From positions 2,200,001 to 2,264,000 of the forward strand of contig NZ_CP149571.1 in assembly GCF_037890695.1 (NCBI RefSeq): a DNA stretch of 64,000 nucleotides, written 5' to 3'. This DNA comes from Aeromonas jandaei (lineage in GTDB: Bacteria > Pseudomonadota > Gammaproteobacteria > Enterobacterales > Aeromonadaceae). Made by a program: the position numbers and the translations under genes. The notes under the pieces are model-generated. The model was given only the letters and a program-made list of their open reading frames with translations. It ran no database searches and was not told where the DNA came from. Shown here in pieces: positions 25,977 to 34,441 of this stretch. The stretch's first letter is position 1. Each line of letters starts with the position of its first letter.

Positions 25977-26051
25977 ATGGATCGCGGCTGATTGGGTACC
26001 CTGACTTCCGGGCCGAGCAATGGGAGCAAATCCAGGGGCGTAGGGATGCGC

Positions 26052-26828
26052 CTACTTCGAATGGGTGACGGGCTCTTCGGAGAGCAACTCGTTGACGAGT
26101 CCAACGGCTAGATGAATATTCGACTCCATCTTGTCGCCGTCCACCGCGTTCGCTTTCCATGACTCGGGGGCTTCGGGGTGTGGCCCGGAAACCGCCACCT
26201 TGCCTGTGCCGTATGAGCTGATCAGCGCGGCAATATGATGGTTTTGAAAATGGGCGATGACCTTGACCTGCTCGGGGCTTGGCACCGGCGTAAATTGCGG
26301 GCCGGCCTGGTAATACATCTGGCGCTCTTCACCAAGCCAGGTGATCGGGAAGATCCTGGCGCTAAAGTCGCCGTCATAATCATCGGATGTTGCAGGGACA
26401 AGGCCCAGCGCCGGCACAAAGCCCTCTTCTTCAGACCAGCCGGTGGATGCCACAAAGGCACCCCCACAGATCCCGAGGTAGCGGCCACCATTCTGCAAAT
26501 AGGTTTTTAATGCCGAACGCGCGTCCGAGGTGAAGGCGTTGAGGAGCGGCTCCACATCGTCCTCTGTGCCGCCAACGATAAACACCCTGGCATTATCGAG
26601 CTCTGCAGGCAGCTCTCTGATATTGGAGAGATACCTCACTGGCAAGCCCACCTGCCTGACCACATCAGCAATCGCCTTCGTGCTATCCCCATCAGAAACC
26701 GGCCCGTTATAGATCAGCGCGTACGGCTCTTGATGCGGCTGCGCAGAGGCGGCCTCTGCCATGCATCCTGTCATTAACCAAAGGCTGATAACGCTCGCAA
26801 TCTGCACGACGCTTTTTGGTACATTCAT
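26052..26828 (-). CDS. Lipoprotein with class I glutamine amidotransferase-like (BPL_N) domain
   Basis: About 258 residues. The N-terminus has a lipobox (LWLMTGC, lipidated Cys near residue 22), so the protein is probably anchored in the envelope. The rest resembles the amidotransferase-like N-terminal domain of fungal biotin-protein ligase: YALIYNGPVSDGDS, ARVFIVGGTEDD, the nucleophile elbow GRYLGICGGAFVAS (Cys near 121) and a late SGPHPEAPESW. Such exported homologues have no established reaction. An in-frame GTG nine bases upstream is an alternative start; neither is ideally spaced from AGGA. It is divergent from the YdjM-like gene. Confidence 0.75.
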   Translation of the reverse strand: MNVPKSVVQIASVISLWLMTGCMAEAASAQPHQEPYALIYNGPVSDGDSTKAIADVVRQVGLPVRYLSNIRELPAELDNARVFIVGGTEDDVEPLLNAFTSDARSALKTYLQNGGRYLGICGGAFVASTGWSEEEGFVPALGLVPATSDDYDGDFSARIFPITWLGEERQMYYQAGPQFTPVPSPEQVKVIAHFQNHHIAALISSYGTGKVAVSGPHPEAPESWKANAVDGDKMESNIHLAVGLVNELLSEEPVTHSK

Positions 26829-27044
26829 CGCTGCCACTATTCCTGTGATGTGAATCGAAGAGACTACTTATCACGATCCCGTTCTGCATGTCAGCCGCTG
26901 TTAAATGAACATTTCAAGTTAACGCGCCAACGCTGATTGGCGCTGCATTGAGCTAACAGCGAACCAATACAGTGGGCGCACTTCACCTTCACTTCACCGA
27001 GCGGGGGTAGGGTAGGCTCACGTTTTCACTTGGAGCTTTATGCT

Positions 27045-27602
27045 ATGCCCACCATAGTCACTCACGCCGCCGTACCTCTCTGCCTTGGGCTCGGGCTTGG
27101 CAGCCGGATTATCCCTCCCCGCCTGCTGCTGGCAGGGGTTGCCATCGCCATGCTGCCCGATGCCGATGTGCTCGCCTTTAAACTGGGGGTCGCCTACGGC
27201 CATGTCTTTGGCCACCGCGGCTTTACCCACTCCCTGTTGTTTGCCTTTGCCCTGCCCACTCTGGCCATACTGTTTCACCGCCAGTTAAGGGCCCGCGCCG
27301 CCACTGTCTGGTCGTTTCTGCTGGTTTCTCTGCTCTCCCACAGCCTGCTCGATTCACTTACCACCGGCGGCAAGGGGGTTGGCTGGCTCTGGCCGTGGCG
27401 TGACGAGCGTTTCTTCGCCCCCTGGCAGGTGATCCGGGTCGCCCCCTTCAAGCTGGAGGCCTATCTCACCGCCCGAGGTGAGGCGGTGATCCTCTCCGAA
27501 CTCTACTGGGTCTGGCTGCCGGGGGTTGTATTGATGCTGGTGTTGATTTTGTTGCGACTTATTGTGGCAAATCGATATCTGCAGCATCAATCCAGCCGGT
27601 AG
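27045..27602 (+). CDS. YdjM/DUF457-family membrane-bound metal-dependent hydrolase
   Basis: A 185-residue membrane protein. Family motifs are THAAVPLCLG near the start, [53 protein letters not shown]: the His/Asp residues would bind a metal in a membrane-embedded site. Relatives include YdjM of the SOS regulon and archaeal/bacterial hydrolases of unknown substrate. TTGGAGC lies eight bases before the ATG. The last 20 codons differ from the sequence expected from the duplicated fragment at 29730-29986 and overlap the convergent gene by 44 bases, suggesting that its 3' end was replaced. Confidence 0.85.
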   Translation: MPTIVTHAAVPLCLGLGLGSRIIPPRLLLAGVAIAMLPDADVLAFKLGVAYGHVFGHRGFTHSLLFAFALPTLAILFHRQLRARAATVWSFLLVSLLSHSLLDSLTTGGKGVGWLWPWRDERFFAPWQVIRVAPFKLEAYLTARGEAVILSELYWVWLPGVVLMLVLILLRLIVANRYLQHQSSR

Positions 27603-28308
27603 TAACGATTTTGCCGTGAAACGCAACCTTGTAGCGGGCATGCGGAAAACTGAAATCAAGCAGGTGTACCCGATCGCCCTTGATGAGGTAACTCTTTTGT
27701 GGTTTTTCGCTCTCGGCGCTGGCATAAAAAGAGGCTCGTGCCACACCGACGGTCAGGTAGATATCAGGGAGTTTGCTATCGCAGCCGATAGCGGCAATTT
27801 TGGCAGGATGTAGAGTTTCGATACAGAAATAGGCGTAATTCTCTCGCTCGCTGATAAGTGCCAGCTTGCCGTCAGCGTTGAGCTGATAGGTTCGATCAGT
27901 ATATCTGGGGCCGGATTTCATCGAACTCTCGATCTTGTCTGACATCAGCTCGGGATTAGCAATTTCATCATTGGTCGCGAGTGAACAATCGTTACCCACC
28001 AATTTCACCAGACGATGGAATATATTCACACCACCATAACCAGAGCTTACCGGGAGTGTCAGCAAACTAAAGTGTGGATAGTCGTAGCGTTGCACGGGGC
28101 TTTTGATATCCCCCATACCATCTTGCTCAAACGTAAGCATTTGATTGGCGCAGCGTAATGTTATCTTGTTATCTTGCTGGCTAAGTTGCACCTGCTGAGT
28201 GAGTAAAATGCTATGGTCATGTTCAAGCGAAATGGCTACCGGTGCCGGTTCAATCGCCATCGTATGGGGTGAAAATAGAAGTAGTGAGAGTAGGAACAGG
28301 ATCATCAT
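27559..28308 (-). CDS. Hypothetical secreted protein
   Basis: About 249 residues starting with a signal peptide (MMILFLLSLLLFSPHTMA) and ending GWIDAADIDLPQ. The final part (KGDRVHLLDFSFPHARYKVAFHGKIVTTGWI) resembles an SH3-like tail of exported proteins, where a strand pair closes with GWI. The rest is not recognised. Composition is lower in GC than the core genes. The ATG at 28306-28308 or the next codon are likely starts; a GTG lies nine bases upstream. It overlaps the end of the YdjM-like gene. Confidence 0.6.
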   Translation of the reverse strand: MMILFLLSLLLFSPHTMAIEPAPVAISLEHDHSILLTQQVQLSQQDNKITLRCANQMLTFEQDGMGDIKSPVQRYDYPHFSLLTLPVSSGYGGVNIFHRLVKLVGNDCSLATNDEIANPELMSDKIESSMKSGPRYTDRTYQLNADGKLALISERENYAYFCIETLHPAKIAAIGCDSKLPDIYLTVGVARASFYASAESEKPQKSYLIKGDRVHLLDFSFPHARYKVAFHGKIVTTGWIDAADIDLPQ

Positions 28309-28335
28309 TGGCGCCACCGTAATAAAATGGTTTTG

Positions 28336-28788
28336 TTATAAATAAACTTTCTTTAGATACTGAATACGTTCTTGTAGCATATCTATTTGGCACTCCATCT
28401 TCGCTTCATTTCTCTGTGCTCCACCACTATTTAATGTGTAATAGGCTTTGCAGTTTTCATCCCAAAATAAAAGCCAGGCCCGTTGACTCTGGATGAGAGT
28501 TTTTCGTATTTCTCCTTTGCTTACGTAACTGTCGTCAAAACCGCCAGATGCATTTTTTTGTAATATGGATTGATAAGTTTTGTTTAACTCCTTATCTGCT
28601 GCCAATAGGTCTGCTTCCAGTTTGCACATAGCAGAAGGAAGATTGCAGATAGCATTATCATTGACTGTCTTTCCAAAAGCAGTCATGGTCGCGAACATTG
28701 TGGTGAGGATGATAAAAATAATCTTTGCTATGAGTGAATTACTCTTTGATAAGATTGATGCAAAGTAACTTGTTCTATAATTGTACAT
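28336..28788 (-). CDS. LprI-like (DUF1311) lysozyme-inhibitor family protein
   Basis: A 150-residue exported protein. After an N-terminal hydrophobic signal (IIFIILTTMFATMTAFG) comes the DUF1311 pattern: CKLEADLLAADKELNKTYQSILQ, a SQRAWLLFWDENCKAYY core and a closing CQIDMLQERIQYL. Four cysteines fit the two disulfides of this fold. In Mycobacterium LprI the domain inhibits lysozyme; most proteobacterial members are unstudied. AT-rich composition. It stands 28 bases upstream of the previous secreted-protein gene in the same direction, so they may be co-transcribed. Confidence 0.75.
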   Translation of the reverse strand: MYNYRTSYFASILSKSNSLIAKIIFIILTTMFATMTAFGKTVNDNAICNLPSAMCKLEADLLAADKELNKTYQSILQKNASGGFDDSYVSKGEIRKTLIQSQRAWLLFWDENCKAYYTLNSGGAQRNEAKMECQIDMLQERIQYLKKVYL

Positions 28789-28908
28789 GGTGTGACCAAT
28801 ATGCTTGAGTTGATATTATATTTTTTAGAACGAATGTTCGCAAATAATTGTCGCTCGCTTATTGTAACGGTATTTCTTGGGAAATGGAGACGCAGCTCTA
28901 CCATATAA

Positions 28909-29571
28909 TCAGTTAGATATTTTATATAACTTGTCGTAATAGAAGTTGTCAAAATCCGTGATCGTTTTAAGGGTGAATGGAGCCGGGAGTTTGAAGCGCT
29001 TCCAAGTTTCCTTGAAGATCTCGTCACCATCTTCTTGAGCATCCTGATTGATGTTCTCCTTTATTAATATTTTTTTGGTTGAGAAGTTAATGCTCGTCAT
29101 CCGCTCAACGAGGGGGCCGCGGTTTTCACTCATGTCGTAGCCAATCAATTCGAAACCGGCGTTCTGATATCTGAATTTGTAAGACCAGTAACCATAACGT
29201 CCATGGCCATAGTGAATTTGCAAGATCCCTTTTTCTACGGAGACCCAAAGCTCAGGGGCAAAATAGACACCACCATCTTCATTTTCCGAGGAGAAACAGT
29301 TTGGATTTTCGAGAGCCAGCTCATAGTGATCCCCCTTCTTGAACGCGATGATAAGTCCTCGTCGATTACGATCCAGCTCACCACGGTGTTCATCAACAAT
29401 GACATTGCGCTTGTCAGTGCCCTTGACGACGATGACCATATCACTCTGGCCATTCTTGTTTAAATCCCCCTCGATTTTCTCAAAGACAACATATCCCTTG
29501 GGAACAAAATCGAGCGGGTCTTTGGCTTTCAGGGAGGCACCTTCGGCTAAAACTTGTGCTTGCAACAGCAT
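28909..29571 (-). CDS. Hypothetical exported protein with a disrupted signal peptide
   Basis: A 220-residue frame. It contains GDLNKNGQSDMVIVVKGT, an EF-hand/FG-GAP-like calcium loop seen in exported proteins, followed by a beta-rich domain. The region just upstream in this frame reads KGLLLLL before the first ATG and would complete a perfect signal peptide (then MLLQAQVLAEG), but an in-frame TGA stops it; the ATG before KR lies in the other frame because a run of four T (29590-29593, plus strand) has one base too many. So the gene is probably frameshifted at its start, and the listed start is only the first ATG of the open frame. Family unknown. Confidence 0.5.
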   Translation of the reverse strand: MLLQAQVLAEGASLKAKDPLDFVPKGYVVFEKIEGDLNKNGQSDMVIVVKGTDKRNVIVDEHRGELDRNRRGLIIAFKKGDHYELALENPNCFSSENEDGGVYFAPELWVSVEKGILQIHYGHGRYGYWSYKFRYQNAGFELIGYDMSENRGPLVERMTSINFSTKKILIKENINQDAQEDGDEIFKETWKRFKLPAPFTLKTITDFDNFYYDKLYKISN

Positions 29572-29729
29572 TAAAAGCAGTAATAACCCTTTTCATAACC
29601 ATTCCGTTTTCGTATGACTCTATAGATTGTGAATGATGCGTAAGATGGATACCCATGGCAAGCGCTTTGAGACACGAATAGAGACGAGTCTGCCTGCTCA
29701 TAGGAATACCCCAAGCATTCCGCCACCTG

Positions 29730-29986
29730 CTGGTCTCGCTACTCTCCCACAGCCTGCTCGATTCCCTCACCACCGGCGGCAAGGGGGTTGGCTGGCTCTG
29801 GCCGTGGCGTGATGAGCGCTTCTTCGCCCCTGGCAGGTGATCCGGGTCGCCCCCTTCAAGCTGGAGGCCTATCTCACCGCCCGAGGTGAGGCGGTGATCC
29901 TCTCCGAGCTCTACTGGGTCTGGCTGCCGGGGGTTGTATTGATGCTGTTATTGATGGGGTGGCGGGTGTGGGGAAGGGGGCGGTAG
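29730..29986 (+). pseudogene. Truncated and frameshifted 3' fragment of a ydjM-like gene
   Basis: This stretch repeats positions 27321-27538 of the intact YdjM-like gene with a few mostly synonymous changes, then continues with its own ending (GGGTGGCGGGTGTGG) to a TAG at 29984-29986. It lacks the 5' half, and a C is missing near 29828 (GCCCCTGG instead of GCCCCCTGG), which shifts the frame. It therefore looks like the stranded original C-terminus of such a gene, separated by the 2.2-kb block of secreted-protein genes. Confidence 0.85.
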
Positions 29987-30321
29987 TGGTGGGGTTGGAA
30001 AGAGTTGTTGGATATATTGTGGCTGAGTAAAAAACTGGGCACCTATCTTTTGTGTTATGGCTGCGCTACGCCTTGCTCAGAAAGGTGGGTGTGCTGACTT
30101 CTCTCTTCCAATAATGGACAAGATTTATGAAATGTTGGTTGAGTTTCTAACAGAGATTAAGGAAAAGGATTAAGAGCACTAAATACAGGTGTTCATAGTT
30201 AAACTTTTTGTTTTGGGGCCTTCTGGCCTTTTTTTCATTTTTTCGTGGCACAGTTTCTGTATCTGATTTTTTTCATGCTCATGCTATAGTACTGTGTGAT
30301 TAAACGCACAGGAAACAGGGT
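29987..30321. other. Non-coding spacer with palindromic repeat
   Basis: About 335 bases of falling GC. It holds the first copy of a 60-bp imperfect palindrome (see repeat entry) and a likely terminator-like T run near 30225-30245 (GGCCTTCTGGCCTTTTTTTC). I see no gene. Confidence 0.5.
30035..30092. repeat. 60-bp imperfect palindrome, copy A
   Basis: CACCTATCTTTTG and CAGAAAGGTGGGTG pair with G-U wobbles around a short central stem (GGC...GCC). The unit recurs at 30626-30685 with roughly four fifths identity, sharing CCTTGCTCAGAAAGGTGGGTGT (positions 30071-30092). Confidence 0.65.
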
Positions 30322-30567
30322 ATGGATGAAATACTTGAATTGTTGAAACGGATTTCTAAGTATCGTGAGCAGTTGGAAGGTACCACGGATCGGATCACAC
30401 AAGATGTTCTAAAACACAATATAGAGATATTAGCCAAACAGCTATCACAAAAAATGAGTCGTACCGATGATGAAATGAGTGATGTTTTTGTGGCTGCTGG
30501 TGATTTTGGTGTTATTCCTTGGGAAAGTTTCGAGGAGTATCTTAAAGCAACATCTAAAACTCCCTAA
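30322..30567 (+). CDS. Hypothetical 81-residue protein
   Basis: A small protein beginning MDEILELLKRISKYREQLEG. It is helical and charged over its first 50 residues, with a heptad-like pattern that could be a coiled coil, then DDEMSDVFVAAGDFGVIPWESFEEYLK, which resembles the C-terminal end of small immunity or antitoxin-type proteins. I do not recognise a family. GGAAACAGGG precedes the ATG. It is AT-rich and lies between the two 60-bp palindromes, as a cassette would. Confidence 0.5.
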   Translation: MDEILELLKRISKYREQLEGTTDRITQDVLKHNIEILAKQLSQKMSRTDDEMSDVFVAAGDFGVIPWESFEEYLKATSKTP

Positions 30568-30625
30568 TGTGGTGCTATAATAATTTAAAGGTTCAGTTCA
30601 GCCTATTGCCATGAATGAATCAGAC

Positions 30626-30685
30626 CTTGGACCCCCATCTATTGTGTTCTGGCTATGCTACTCCTTGCTCAGAAAGGTGGGTGTC
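30626..30685. repeat. 60-bp imperfect palindrome, copy B
   Basis: Second copy of the palindrome at 30035-30092. Its ends are imperfectly inverted (GGACCCCCATCT and AGGTGGGTGTCC). Short frames reading through it are shadows. Confidence 0.65.
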
Positions 30686-30746
30686 CCAGATTTGTTGGCG
30701 CAGCTTTTCTGCGTTCGGAACCACAGGTGCGCAGCTGATTTTCTTG

Positions 30747-31742
30747 TTATACGATGCAACAAGCTTCTTTCAATCCTTGCCCCAACTTATTAAGGATTAC
30801 CAACAGGGCCTCAACATCTTTTTTTGAGACCACGATTCGTTGACCTACCTTATATGAACTATCATTAGACTTAGTAATATACCTGTCATCCACAATTCCT
30901 TCGTTATGAGCAAGCAAGTGGCGTTTTTGAAATAGTATATTTAACTCATTAATTTCAGAAGGGGATAGCCAATCGCTATAGGTTTTATCAATGGCGTTTG
31001 CCCATAAGCTACTGCCTTGCTCAAGCCTTTGAAATGCATTGAATGGTGCTTTTCCAAATGGTTCATATAATCCTTCACAGAACTTTTGAAATGCCACAAC
31101 ACCATCAGAAATACTGGTTTCCAATAAAGAGCGGCAAGTTAATTCGGCATCGTCTTTAGTTGACGCTTCGATTAGCGCTTTCCTTACTACATCTATGTTA
31201 TCCGATTTAGCCTTAATTTTTCTTAGCGAATCGCTAAATGTTTTCGTGACAGAGTTGTGCCCGCACGCAGGGCAGAAATAAGCGCTCCCTAAAACTGAAA
31301 AACGTGAATTGCACTTCTCGCACGTAATTTCTAATTCCATCGCTTCAGCGGCTTTCGCTGGAATAGTATATGTCCTAACGTTTGAATAATTGTGCTTCAT
31401 GTTAATTGAGACTAAACTATTTTTAGACTGGCTACGATTAAACTTTTTCACCATATCAGAAAGAGATTTGTTTATTAACCCCTTTGCTATATTTATAGCT
31501 TCTTCTTTAGCATGTTCGATTTGAGCAATTGTAAACCAATTGTCTGCAGGAGCTTCGTGCCCGCACATCGGGCACCAAACCGATTCATCTTTAAAAAGAT
31601 TAATCCAGTCGTCACTGTTCACTTTAAAAAGAAATTCACAATCCTCTGATGGGCATTGTTTGTCGATATAGCCCTTTTCATCGGAATTTATGCCTACGGA
31701 TACTGATTTCAGATTTTCAAGTTCTTTAAAGGAATCTGACAT
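30747..31742 (-). CDS. Zinc-ribbon protein with HEPN-like C-terminal domain
   Basis: A 331-residue AT-rich gene. Two CxxC-type zinc ribbons are seen: Cys30/Cys35/Cys57/Cys60 (CPSEDC, CPMCGH) and Cys141/Cys144/Cys157/Cys160 (CEKC, CPACGH). The last third is helical and contains RHLLAH (Arg274-His279), which fits the Rx4-6H motif of HEPN ribonucleases, followed by NEGIVDDRY and an SKKDVEALL helix. Similar zinc-ribbon plus HEPN architectures occur in defence and abortive-infection proteins. No partner gene is visible. The HEPN call is inference from one motif and the predicted helices. Confidence 0.55.
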   Translation of the reverse strand: MSDSFKELENLKSVSVGINSDEKGYIDKQCPSEDCEFLFKVNSDDWINLFKDESVWCPMCGHEAPADNWFTIAQIEHAKEEAINIAKGLINKSLSDMVKKFNRSQSKNSLVSINMKHNYSNVRTYTIPAKAAEAMELEITCEKCNSRFSVLGSAYFCPACGHNSVTKTFSDSLRKIKAKSDNIDVVRKALIEASTKDDAELTCRSLLETSISDGVVAFQKFCEGLYEPFGKAPFNAFQRLEQGSSLWANAIDKTYSDWLSPSEINELNILFQKRHLLAHNEGIVDDRYITKSNDSSYKVGQRIVVSKKDVEALLVILNKLGQGLKEACCIV

Positions 31743-32266
31743 TTACTCCACTCCGCTGAAAGTCGTATAACAGTGATTAGATAGACAGTCGCACCAATCC
31801 GATAGTAGAGCCTTCCATATGCCTCAGCCCTGATAGTTGCCATGGAAAAAATTAAATAAAATATCATCAGTATGCCTCTGATATTTTAATATATTTGCTT
31901 GATCTCCTTGTTTAACGCTTCTATTACCCTTGTGTAAAGAAACAGCGAAGGAGTCGGTGATGGCAAGCATCAGCAAGGCTACCGCCCCTGAGTGACAGCC
32001 CCCAGTTCGCTGCTGTTAACCTGCGAGATTGCAACAATCGCTGTCATGGCGTTCTTCCGATAGATTGATTGTCATTCGGGTATCTTAAGGGGGATGGTCG
32101 TGCGTTGAGAAGCGTGTTTTGGTGGGAATCTGTGTTGGATCAATAAATTAGTCATTAGTAGTGTTCAATGTGAGCAAATAGGGTTGACGTAGACTTCCCT
32201 CACCCCAGCCCTCTCCCGGAGGGCGAGGGGGCAAACAGCTAGGAGCTGCAAGCGGGTGCAAGCGAG
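31743..32266. other. Intergenic region between the HEPN-like gene and the trp operon
   Basis: About 525 bases. It includes an 11-codon frame with a good AAGGAG site (31960-31995), which I consider too short to call, a CG-rich palindromic element at about 32197-32233 (CCCTCACCCCAGCCCTCTCC... GAGGGCGAGGGGG) of the kind scattered in many genomes, and a TTGAC-like sequence near 32184. No gene is supported. Confidence 0.5.
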
Positions 32267-32300
32267 ATAAAAAGAAAGGGAGCCGGTCAGGCTCCCTTTC
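32267..32300 (-). terminator. Terminator of the trp operon
   Basis: On the minus strand GAAAGGGAGCC pairs perfectly with GGCTCCCTTTC around TGACC and is followed by TTTTTATC, 70 bases after trpA. Confidence 0.9.
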
Positions 32301-32368
32301 TCATGGTTATGGCGTGGTTATGTGAACTGGCAGATCAGGGTCACAACCAGCTGACCCCAAATCCAACC

Positions 32369-33175
32369 TTATCTATTGGTCGCGGCCTTCATCCCTTCCA
32401 CAAACTCCTTCAGACGAGTGAGCATATGCTCCGGGTTCTGGTGATGGGTCTCGATGATCTTCACCACGGCGGAGCCGGAGATGGCACCGGCGGCGCCAGC
32501 GGCGATGGCCTCACGCACCTGAGCCGGTTCGCTGATGCCAAAGCCGAGCAGGGCGGGGGGCGCATTAAACTCGCGCAGGGTGTTGATCAGTCCCTCCACC
32601 GGCATGCCGGCCTTGGTCTCGGCACCGGTGACGCCAGCTCGGCTCACCAGATAGGTGTAACCATTGCCGAGCTCCGCCACCTGTTTCAGGGTCTCGGCGT
32701 CGCCATTGGGCGGGGCGATAAAGATGCTGTCGATACCGAACTTGTCGGCGGCCGCCTTGTAGGGGGCGCACATCTGTACCGGCACGTCGGCAACCAGCAC
32801 CGAATCCACGCCAGCCTGCTGGCACTTCTCGTAAAAGCCGTCGATTTTGCGCACATAGACCAGGTTGGCGTAGACCAGCAGGCCAATGGGCAGCTGCGGG
32901 TACTTGGCGCGGATGCGGCCGAGCAGCTCGAAGCAGTCGTCCGGGGTGGTGTGGCTGGCAAAAGCGCGCAGAGCGGCGCCCTGAATGGTGGGGCCATCCG
33001 CTACCGGATCGGAGAAGGGAATGCCGAGCTCGAGGGCATCGGCGCCCCCTGCGACCAGCGCATCGACGATGGCCAGCGAGAGTTCAGGAGTGGGATCTCC
33101 CAGCATCACGAACGGCACAAAGGCGCCCTGATTGGCCGCGTCCAGACGGGAGAAGAGTTGTGCGTAACGGTTCAT
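32369..33175 (-). CDS. trpA: Tryptophan synthase alpha chain
   Basis: A 268-residue TIM barrel that releases indole from indole-3-glycerol phosphate. Catalytic Glu49 ([11 protein letters not shown]) and Asp60 (VADGPTIQ) are at the canonical positions, and the phosphate-binding [13 protein letters not shown] and GAISGSAVV loops follow. Length equals E. coli TrpA. Its start overlaps the trpB stop by 4 bases. Last gene of trpEGDC(F)BA. Confidence 0.97.
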   Translation of the reverse strand: MNRYAQLFSRLDAANQGAFVPFVMLGDPTPELSLAIVDALVAGGADALELGIPFSDPVADGPTIQGAALRAFASHTTPDDCFELLGRIRAKYPQLPIGLLVYANLVYVRKIDGFYEKCQQAGVDSVLVADVPVQMCAPYKAAADKFGIDSIFIAPPNGDAETLKQVAELGNGYTYLVSRAGVTGAETKAGMPVEGLINTLREFNAPPALLGFGISEPAQVREAIAAGAAGAISGSAVVKIIETHHQNPEHMLTRLKEFVEGMKAATNR

Positions 33176-34365
33176 GACAAGGTTCCTTCTTTCTCGAAAA
33201 TGTCAGCGACGGTGAAGATATCTTTGTCGCCACGGCCGGAGAGGTTGACGATGAGCACCTGCTCTTTTTCCGGTTCACTGCGGGCCATCTTGAGGGCGTG
33301 GGCCAGCGCGTGGGAGGACTCCAGTGCCGGTATGATCCCTTCGGATTTGGCCAGCTCCTGGAAGGCGTCCAGCGCCTCCTTGTCGGTCACCGAGGGGTAC
33401 TCGGCGCGGCCGATGGCGGCCAGATGGGCGTGCTGCGGGCCGACGGAGGGGAAGTCGAGCCCCGCCGAGACAGAGTAGGACTCCTGAATTTGGCCCTGAT
33501 TGTCTTGCATCAGGTAGGAGTGCATGCCAAAGAAGACCCCCTTGCTGCCGTGACCGAGCGGCGCACCGTGCTCGCCGCTCTCGATACCGTGACCGCCTGG
33601 CTCGACGCCGATGAGGCGCACCGACGGCTCATCGATAAAGTCGGCAAACATGCCGATGGCATTCGAGCCGCCGCCGACGCAGGCGATCACCGCATCGGGC
33701 AAGCGCTCTTCTTTCTCGAAGCACTGGGCTTTGGCCTCTTCGCCGATCATCTTCTGGAACTCCCGCACGATAGTGGGGAAGGGGTGGGGGCCGGCGGCGG
33801 TGCCGAGCAGGTAGTGGGCCGACTCGTAGTTGGCAGCCCAGTCGCGCAGCGCCTCGTTGCAGGCATCTTTGAGGGTGCTGGAGCCGGAGTGCACCGGAAT
33901 GACGGTGGCGCCCATCAGCTTCATGCGAAAGACGTTGGGCTTCTGGCGTTCGCAATCCTTGGCACCCATATAGACCCGGCACTTGAGGCCGAGCAGGGCA
34001 CAGGCCAGCGCAGTGGCCACGCCGTGCTGGCCAGCACCGGTCTCGGCGATGATCTCGCTCTTGCCCATCCGCTTGGCCAGCAGCGCCTGACCCAGCACCT
34101 GGTTGGTCTTGTGGGCGCCGCCGTGCAGCAGATCTTCACGCTTGAGATAGAGGCGGGTCTTGGTGCCTTTGGTCAGATTACGGGTCAGGGTGAGCGGGGT
34201 CGGGCGACCGGCATACTCGGTCAGCAGGGACTGAAACTCGGCGATAAAGGCCGGATCATCCTTGGCATCGACAAAGGCTTTCTCCAGCTGGAGCAGGGCT
34301 GGGATAAGGATTTGGGGCACGTACATGCCGCCAAATTCGCCGAAAAACGGGTTGAGCAGGGTCAT
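33172..34365 (-). CDS. trpB: Tryptophan synthase beta chain
   Basis: A 397-residue PLP enzyme that joins indole with serine. The PLP lysine is Lys86 in [15 protein letters not shown], and the phosphate loop [10 protein letters not shown] is present. Length equals E. coli TrpB (397). It lies 76 bases after trpC(F) and overlaps trpA by four. Confidence 0.97.
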   Translation of the reverse strand: MTLLNPFFGEFGGMYVPQILIPALLQLEKAFVDAKDDPAFIAEFQSLLTEYAGRPTPLTLTRNLTKGTKTRLYLKREDLLHGGAHKTNQVLGQALLAKRMGKSEIIAETGAGQHGVATALACALLGLKCRVYMGAKDCERQKPNVFRMKLMGATVIPVHSGSSTLKDACNEALRDWAANYESAHYLLGTAAGPHPFPTIVREFQKMIGEEAKAQCFEKEERLPDAVIACVGGGSNAIGMFADFIDEPSVRLIGVEPGGHGIESGEHGAPLGHGSKGVFFGMHSYLMQDNQGQIQESYSVSAGLDFPSVGPQHAHLAAIGRAEYPSVTDKEALDAFQELAKSEGIIPALESSHALAHALKMARSEPEKEQVLIVNLSGRGDKDIFTVADIFEKEGTLS

Positions 34366-34441
34366 AGACTATTCCTTGTATTTATAGGCTTAAGCGATTC
34401 ATTCATTTGGTGCATGTGTTTGGCGGGTTCTCAGCGCTCTT

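Larger units (their letters stand above)
25608..26051. other. 444-base non-coding stretch upstream of the tubulin-like gene
   Basis: No ORF here looks genuine. It contains a CRP-like site (25723-25738), a possible ribosome-binding-like AAGGAGATAG near 25844 that leads to no frame, and a terminator hairpin near 25939-25976. A short transcript (small RNA) ending at that terminator is conceivable but not shown by the sequence. Confidence 0.4.

Noticed and set aside
30035..30685. Integron gene cassette with attC sites
   Set aside because: The palindromes lack the GTTRRRY/RYYYAAC core boxes of attC, and no integron integrase lies nearby.
31960..31995. Eleven-codon frame with an AAGGAG site (MASISKATAPE)
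   Set aside because: Too short, no stalling codons or downstream terminator to make it a leader peptide, and no gene follows on this strand.
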